DNA from: Akebia trifoliata
Lineage: Eukaryota; Streptophyta; Magnoliopsida; Ranunculales; Lardizabalaceae
Length of the DNA: 64,000 bases
Reading direction: 5' to 3'
Assembly (NCBI GenBank): GCA_017979445.1
Contig: CM030717.1
Coordinates: 11,427,639-11,491,638, forward strand
A program made the position numbers and the translations under genes. Of this stretch, positions 59,400 through 64,000 are shown one piece after another. Every line of letters begins with the position of its first letter. Position 1 is the first letter of the stretch. The notes under the pieces are model-generated. The model ran no database searches. It was not told the DNA's origin and saw only the letters and a program-made list of their open reading frames with translations.

Positions 59400-60964
59400 G
59401 CTCGAAACAGCTGACATGGCGATTGGCGGGAAAGACGTGCAGAGAGGCAGCAGTGGTCGAGCCCTTTTTTAATGGAAGAAATGCTTCTCAACTTCCTCTT
59501 GGTGGGCCCGACATTAAGATCAAAAAGCTATCATGGCTCCACGTTCGTCCCTACCACTTGCTTTTCTTCTTTATCTCCATTTCTCTCTCTCTCTCTCTCT
59601 CCCTTTTTTCAATCTCCTTTTTTTAAAAGCCCTAAAGTTCAGACTCAGACCTACTTACTTCTCTCTATCTGTCTCACTAGGGTTTCTATTTTTTGTTTTT
59701 CTCGATCGACTCATCGTTTTCATTTATGTTCGATTATGGTTTGAGAGCTTGAATTCTGTTTCTATCTATTGGATTCCCGAATTATTGCAGAGAAAGGTAA
59801 ATAGATTTGGATTTATTGATTTTTTTAAAATCCTTTTCTATATTTGCACTCGGTTTCAATTTTCATATTGAATTTGCTTAGGATTGTAAATTTGTAGGAT
59901 TGAATCTTACATTTGAGATGTCAAGCTTGAAATTGAATTGCTTCTCAATTTCTGGTTTTCCAATTTAAATATTTGCTTGTATTGTGGATTTATGGTATAA
60001 GTTATGGGATTTGTTAGAATTATAATAAAGAGCAGAGCAAGTTCACAAATTTATTTTATCAAATTATATGCCCATGGTGGAATGCTAACCAATATGAATA
60101 ATATGGTTGAGAACGCTCACTATTTGAGATAATTAATGAATGCTGAAGGATCAACTTAAGAAATATATACTCAGACACACAATTATGTTGAAGGATCAAC
60201 GTTCACCATTTGTTTTTGCTTTTCCTCTTTGTTTGGGGGACTATCTTGGCCTCTTGTAGTTTATTTCTTCTTTTTAATCAAAACTTTACACTTATCAAAA
60301 AAAAAAAAAATTCTCTCAAGCTGATACTTTTGAGAAATAGATTTCAGTTTTCTGTAGTATAACCTGGAATCATCATAAATAAGTACAAATTAACAAAACT
60401 ATATCCACTTATGCATAAGCATCCATTTTAAATTACTAAAGAATCATAGGAGAAGTTTAACAGCCTCAATTTGCTAGAGTCAACTTTGGTGCCCTTTTTT
60501 ATATTTGAACATTTAAAGTTTCAAGTATAGTTTACATGAATGGTTTCAATAAAGGCCACTTTTGTCCACATAATCCTCGATGTTTCTTTAGTTCATGATG
60601 CTTTTATTTGTTAAGGAAATTTTTGTATATGATTTTGTCTTTTTCTTTGGAGTTCAAATATGGAGATAAAATATGATATGGCTGCTTGCAAATAAGGGAA
60701 ATGCATTCGATGAAGATGTAAAGCTATTTTTCACGGTCATATCTTTCTATATAAAATAAATGTACTAAGCTTGAATTTCTATCTTACTTTTCATCAGTAT
60801 GTTATATGGGCCTCCTTTTTATGTGCAAGTGATGAATGTGAAATCTTGAACTGTAGAAAATATAATCTGGGACGTATTGTGGAGGATCAGTTCCTTTGGA
60901 AACAATGTCGCTGTTCAATAAAGTTGTCGATGCTGCTCTCGAAGGCGCAGGAATAAAAGCGTAA
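59400..60964 (+). other. Possible 5' end of a transcription unit
   Basis: The stretch 59423-59780 looks like a plant 5' leader: a (TC)n tract at 59583-59602 followed by pyrimidine-rich sequence. At 60795-60797 there is an acceptor-like ttttcatcag. A short frame at 60905-60964 reads MSLFNKVVDAALEGAGIKA and stops, or splices at GTAATC at 60961. I do not recognise this peptide. It could be an upstream ORF, a first coding exon of a gene extending past a long intron, or chance. No downstream exon is identified in the window. Confidence 0.25.
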
Positions 60965-63001
60965 TCTTTTATAACTGTTTCATTCATTATAGAGTCATGT
61001 GGCCCTTCTTTTGCTTATATAGATGAGATTAGTTTGCATGGACTGAAGGACCACCTATTTATATGGACTGCACATTCATGTGGCACCCAAAAACATGATT
61101 GGGTACCACTTGGATGTAGAACACAAAACTAAATAACAATAAAAATAAAAACAAAAGACATTTTTCACCATTGATTAATGCAATCTAAATTTGGAAGTTC
61201 AGTGGTTGTCCATTTTTGAAGCCTTTGATCAAGCAGATTTTTTTTCTTAAACCTAATATAAGCCATGAATCCTTGAGGGCTGAGGTGTCATTTGGGCCAA
61301 TGTGGCCCACACGAGGTCCTCGGTCCAACTTCTACATGAGCCAATCAAGCCAATCTGAAACTTCTAACCCATATTTTGAAAAATTATTGTTTTTACATAT
61401 GTCCCATGATCCGTACCTATATGTATATATGGGAATGCTAACGTCCAAGACCTCATGGGGACGTTAGCATTCTCCACCACATTCATTTTTCAATAATACC
61501 CCTGTCTATTTTGTTTTTTAGTGAAAAGGACAAGGTATGTTGGTCTTTTACATAATAAATGCATTTATGATGTTGACATTGATTTCCAAAGCATTTACTG
61601 CAAATAAGGCATTTAAATCCAAAAACTAAAATACCCTTAGCATTTATTATATAAAAGACAAGCATTTATTATGTAAACAAGCATTTATTATGTAAAAGAC
61701 TAACATATCCTTGTCTTTTCATTAAGATTTCTTAGAAAAACCCAAGAGAAGAAGCCTTAAAAAGAGGAAAGTGAGGGAACGTGAGAAAGGGAGAGAGGTA
61801 GAGAAAGGGAGAATGAATTTGATTTCAAAAACCGAATTGGAGATCCTACATTTCAAAAAATCTATTTTTTTTAGCTAACAAAGGTCCTACAAGAAACCCT
61901 AAATTTCTAAAACCCTCCATTAATTAAACTTGCCGAAAAACTCATCCATCTCTCTCTTTCTCTCCCCTTAAGATTTCAAAAACTGTCCAAAAAACTCATC
62001 TATTTTTCTCTCTTTGAATATAACATTTGGAAGAGAAGAAATTGGTTTGGTCTCTCTCTAGAAAGTATTTGGAGCATAAAGGTTCGGTGGTTTTCTAGAA
62101 CAAATTAACATTAACAATTCAAAGTATAAAATAAAGCATAGTCAACCACAAAGTAATTATAAGTGTCTAATAGGCAACTAAAAATTAATCCAGGGTTTCA
62201 TCACAATCTTACAATAATAAACTATTTAAATAGTGAATGAGGGTCCTATGGAAGTTAAGATTTCCACTGACCTTGAGTTTGGCCAACACACAGTTAGGAT
62301 TCTTCTGATCCTTTCAAGGATTTTGAGTATTAACTTAGGTTCAAGTGTGTTCAATGAAAGGACTTGATAGTTATCATAAATTAGGTCAAAATTCAAAATA
62401 TATCAACAATGATCTCAATCAAGCTAGAGTAAAGCTATAAATTAGTTTTGGGTAAGAGGTTGGGGGCAAAACTAGGGTTTTAGGTAGGATGGTTAGGTAG
62501 GTTTAGGTTTTGGTGGGGTTAGGAGGTAGAAAAGGGGTTTCGGTTGGCTGGAATGAACCCTAGGTTGAGGTATAGAGTGGGTTCCACAAGGTTTGACTGT
62601 TTAAAGCTAATCTAAAGAGGGATCAGCTGGGGTAGTTCGGCCAAGGTTTAGGATATTTTAGGGGGGTGTTGGAGAGTTGTGGCTAGGGTATTGTAAGGCA
62701 TCAAGGTTCAGCTGGTGTTGGGGTAGCAATAAGGATATAAAAAATAAAAAAATAAAAAATAAAGATGGGGGTGGAGAAGATGATGAAGACCATGGAGAAG
62801 TATTTACCTTGGATCTGATCAAGTTAGAGTTTCACACCATCCATTATCCGGAGAACTCAAAATTTCTGAATTTCATTCATTAATTGAATAATAAAATTTC
62901 TACAAATTTTCTAAATCCTAGAAACTAATCTCAGCCATTAAAACTAATCCGTGGTCGATATTACAACATAATTTGAACAACTAACAAGTATTTGATAAGA
63001 C
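60965..63001. other. Gene-free intergenic region
   Basis: AT-rich sequence without a supported gene. It holds a hairpin element (61440-61740), TC/GA-rich stretches (61740-62060) and G-rich text near 62450-62700 (repeated taggt, ggttt and ggtag). The open frame at 62677-62883 is low-complexity (Lys/Asp-rich) and has no motif. Confidence 0.45.
61440..61740. mobile_element. MITE-like hairpin element
   Basis: Two nested inverted pairs are visible. aatgctaacgtcc (61434-61446) pairs with ggacgttagcatt (61459-61471). The roughly 44-bp arm from about 61518 (tagtgaaaaggacaaggtat ... cataataaatgc) pairs with the segment at about 61681-61726. Inside are two or three copies of aagcatttattatgtaaa. Non-coding. 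Confidence 0.55.
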
Positions 63002-63444
63002 TGTTAGCTCCGATTCTTGCGGACAGATCTAAAATAGATCTGTAACCCTTCTATTTCGGAGCCCTTGAGGTGGTCCACGATGCCTCTATCACGTTTCTTG
63101 TAGTTAGGAAACGTGACCCACTAGAGATCTGAGTTGTGGCAACTAACCAAAACGTGGTCGAATGCTTGATGGAAGCTTCGATCAAGTTTGGTTATAAAAA
63201 GAACCGTTTGGTCCCCAAAACTGCTCACTCTTTCAATCTCCTTCATTTTTTCACCATCTAATGAGTGAATCTGAGTTTTGGAAGTACCAAATTGAGACCA
63301 AAAGATCCGCAGCGTAAGAGTAAAAAATCAATGGCTGGAGGTATGTATTTCATACAGATTTTTGGGCATTTTTCAGATTTCGATTCTCAGATTATTTCCG
63401 CATTTATTTAGAGAATCGATTTTCATATTAAGTTCTGATTTCCA
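63002..63444 (+). mobile_element. Copia-like 5' LTR (candidate)
   Basis: The proposed LTR starts tgttagctccgattcttgcg and ends gatttcca, just before a tRNA-Met primer-binding site. It contains a TATA-like box (gttataaaaag, about 63191) positioned as an LTR promoter. The internal region continues beyond the window, so the second LTR and the target-site duplication cannot be checked and the left boundary is an inference. Confidence 0.55.
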
Positions 63445-63446
63445 TT

Positions 63447-63458
63447 TGGTATCAGAGC
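63447..63458 (+). promoter_or_regulatory. Retrotransposon primer-binding site (initiator tRNA-Met)
   Basis: tggtatcagagc is complementary to the 3' end of plant initiator tRNA-Met and is the standard primer-binding site of plant Copia elements. It lies two bases after the proposed LTR end, as expected. Confidence 0.8.
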
Positions 63459-63569
63459 CTCAAAATCTCTGCCTTGATAATTTAATTTAATTTTTATGTA
63501 TCCAAAAATATATATATTTTTCTGTTTTTGGTTGAAATTTTATTTTAAAATTTGATTTTGATACATACT

Positions 63570-63850
63570 AGAGCTAGAAATCATTGAGAAATTAGATTTC
63601 TAATTTTATGTATTTTGTAAACAATTTTTTAATGTTAAAATGTTGATTTGGAGACCGATTTTGACTGCTGGGTTGCATCAGATCGAAATCGGATAGAAAT
63701 TGGAAGGTCGAAAAATCATTGAGAAATTAGATTTATAATTTTTATGTAATTTTTAAACTATATTTATATATTTTTTTGGAGTTTTATCTGATGAGTTGTA
63801 TCAGATCGAAATCGGATAGAAATCGGATAGACTAAAAGTTGAAGAAGACC
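63570..63850 (+). repeat. Imperfect tandem repeat (~130-140 bp) in the retrotransposon leader
   Basis: atcattgagaaattagattt occurs near 63580 and 63716. atcagatcgaaatcggatag occurs near 63677 and 63801. The order is the same each time, so the untranslated leader after the primer-binding site is a two-unit imperfect tandem repeat. Confidence 0.75.
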
Positions 63851-64000
63851 AATTTCTATAAATAAAACAAATAAATAAAATAAATTCTAAAATTGTTTAG
63901 GCATTTATTTAGCATCATGCCTACCTTTTATTTATTTATTTTGCATATGTTCAGTTTGTTTAATTGTATGCAATTTATTCATATTTATATATATTTGCAT

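Overview
The window is nuclear DNA of a higher plant, most likely a core eudicot. It has long AT-rich intergenic stretches, GT-AG spliced genes, and many MITEs, tRNA-derived SINEs, 5'-truncated LINE tails, a MULE-type transposase gene and the start of a Copia-like LTR element. No bacterial operons, CRISPR arrays or viral genes are visible. The sequence alone does not fix the species.

Four host genes are well supported. A single-exon pleckstrin-homology protein (AtPH1-like) lies at 2080-2511 (+). A CBM20 starch-binding-domain protein lies at 14804-18131 (+, five exons). A CPL1-type RNA polymerase II CTD phosphatase lies at 31326-42484 (-, about 17 exons). A clathrin light chain lies at 50973-55077 (+, three exons). 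A decayed LRR receptor kinase fills about 4300-7990 (-). Weak evidence suggests the 5' end of another transcription unit near 59400-60964 (+).

The centre of the window is a segmental tandem duplication. Block A (about 14830-22985) and block B (about 26650-34040) each carry the CBM20 gene followed by the convergent 3' end of CPL1. The copies decayed reciprocally: A keeps the better CBM20 gene with a dead CPL1 tail, and B keeps the CPL1 tail of the full gene with a dead CBM20 copy. A FAR1/MULE-type gene (23074-26397, -), itself split by a young LINE insertion with a 19-bp target-site duplication, sits exactly between the blocks. Insertions private to one block (a SINE in A; organelle-like DNA and a TIR element in B) postdate the duplication or were lost from the other copy.

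The most unusual structure is 43068-46352. An older TIR element is interrupted by a tRNA-derived SINE, and the SINE's two target-site duplications are now about 2.9 kb apart. Its TA-rich tail appears to have served as a landing pad for seven fold-back hairpin elements. These share a core, but each carries its own matched terminal arms.

Other stretches are intergenic or intronic AT-rich DNA with repeat debris. A roughly 715-bp imperfect tandem duplication lies downstream of the PH gene, and the Copia-like LTR with its primer-binding site lies at the right edge.
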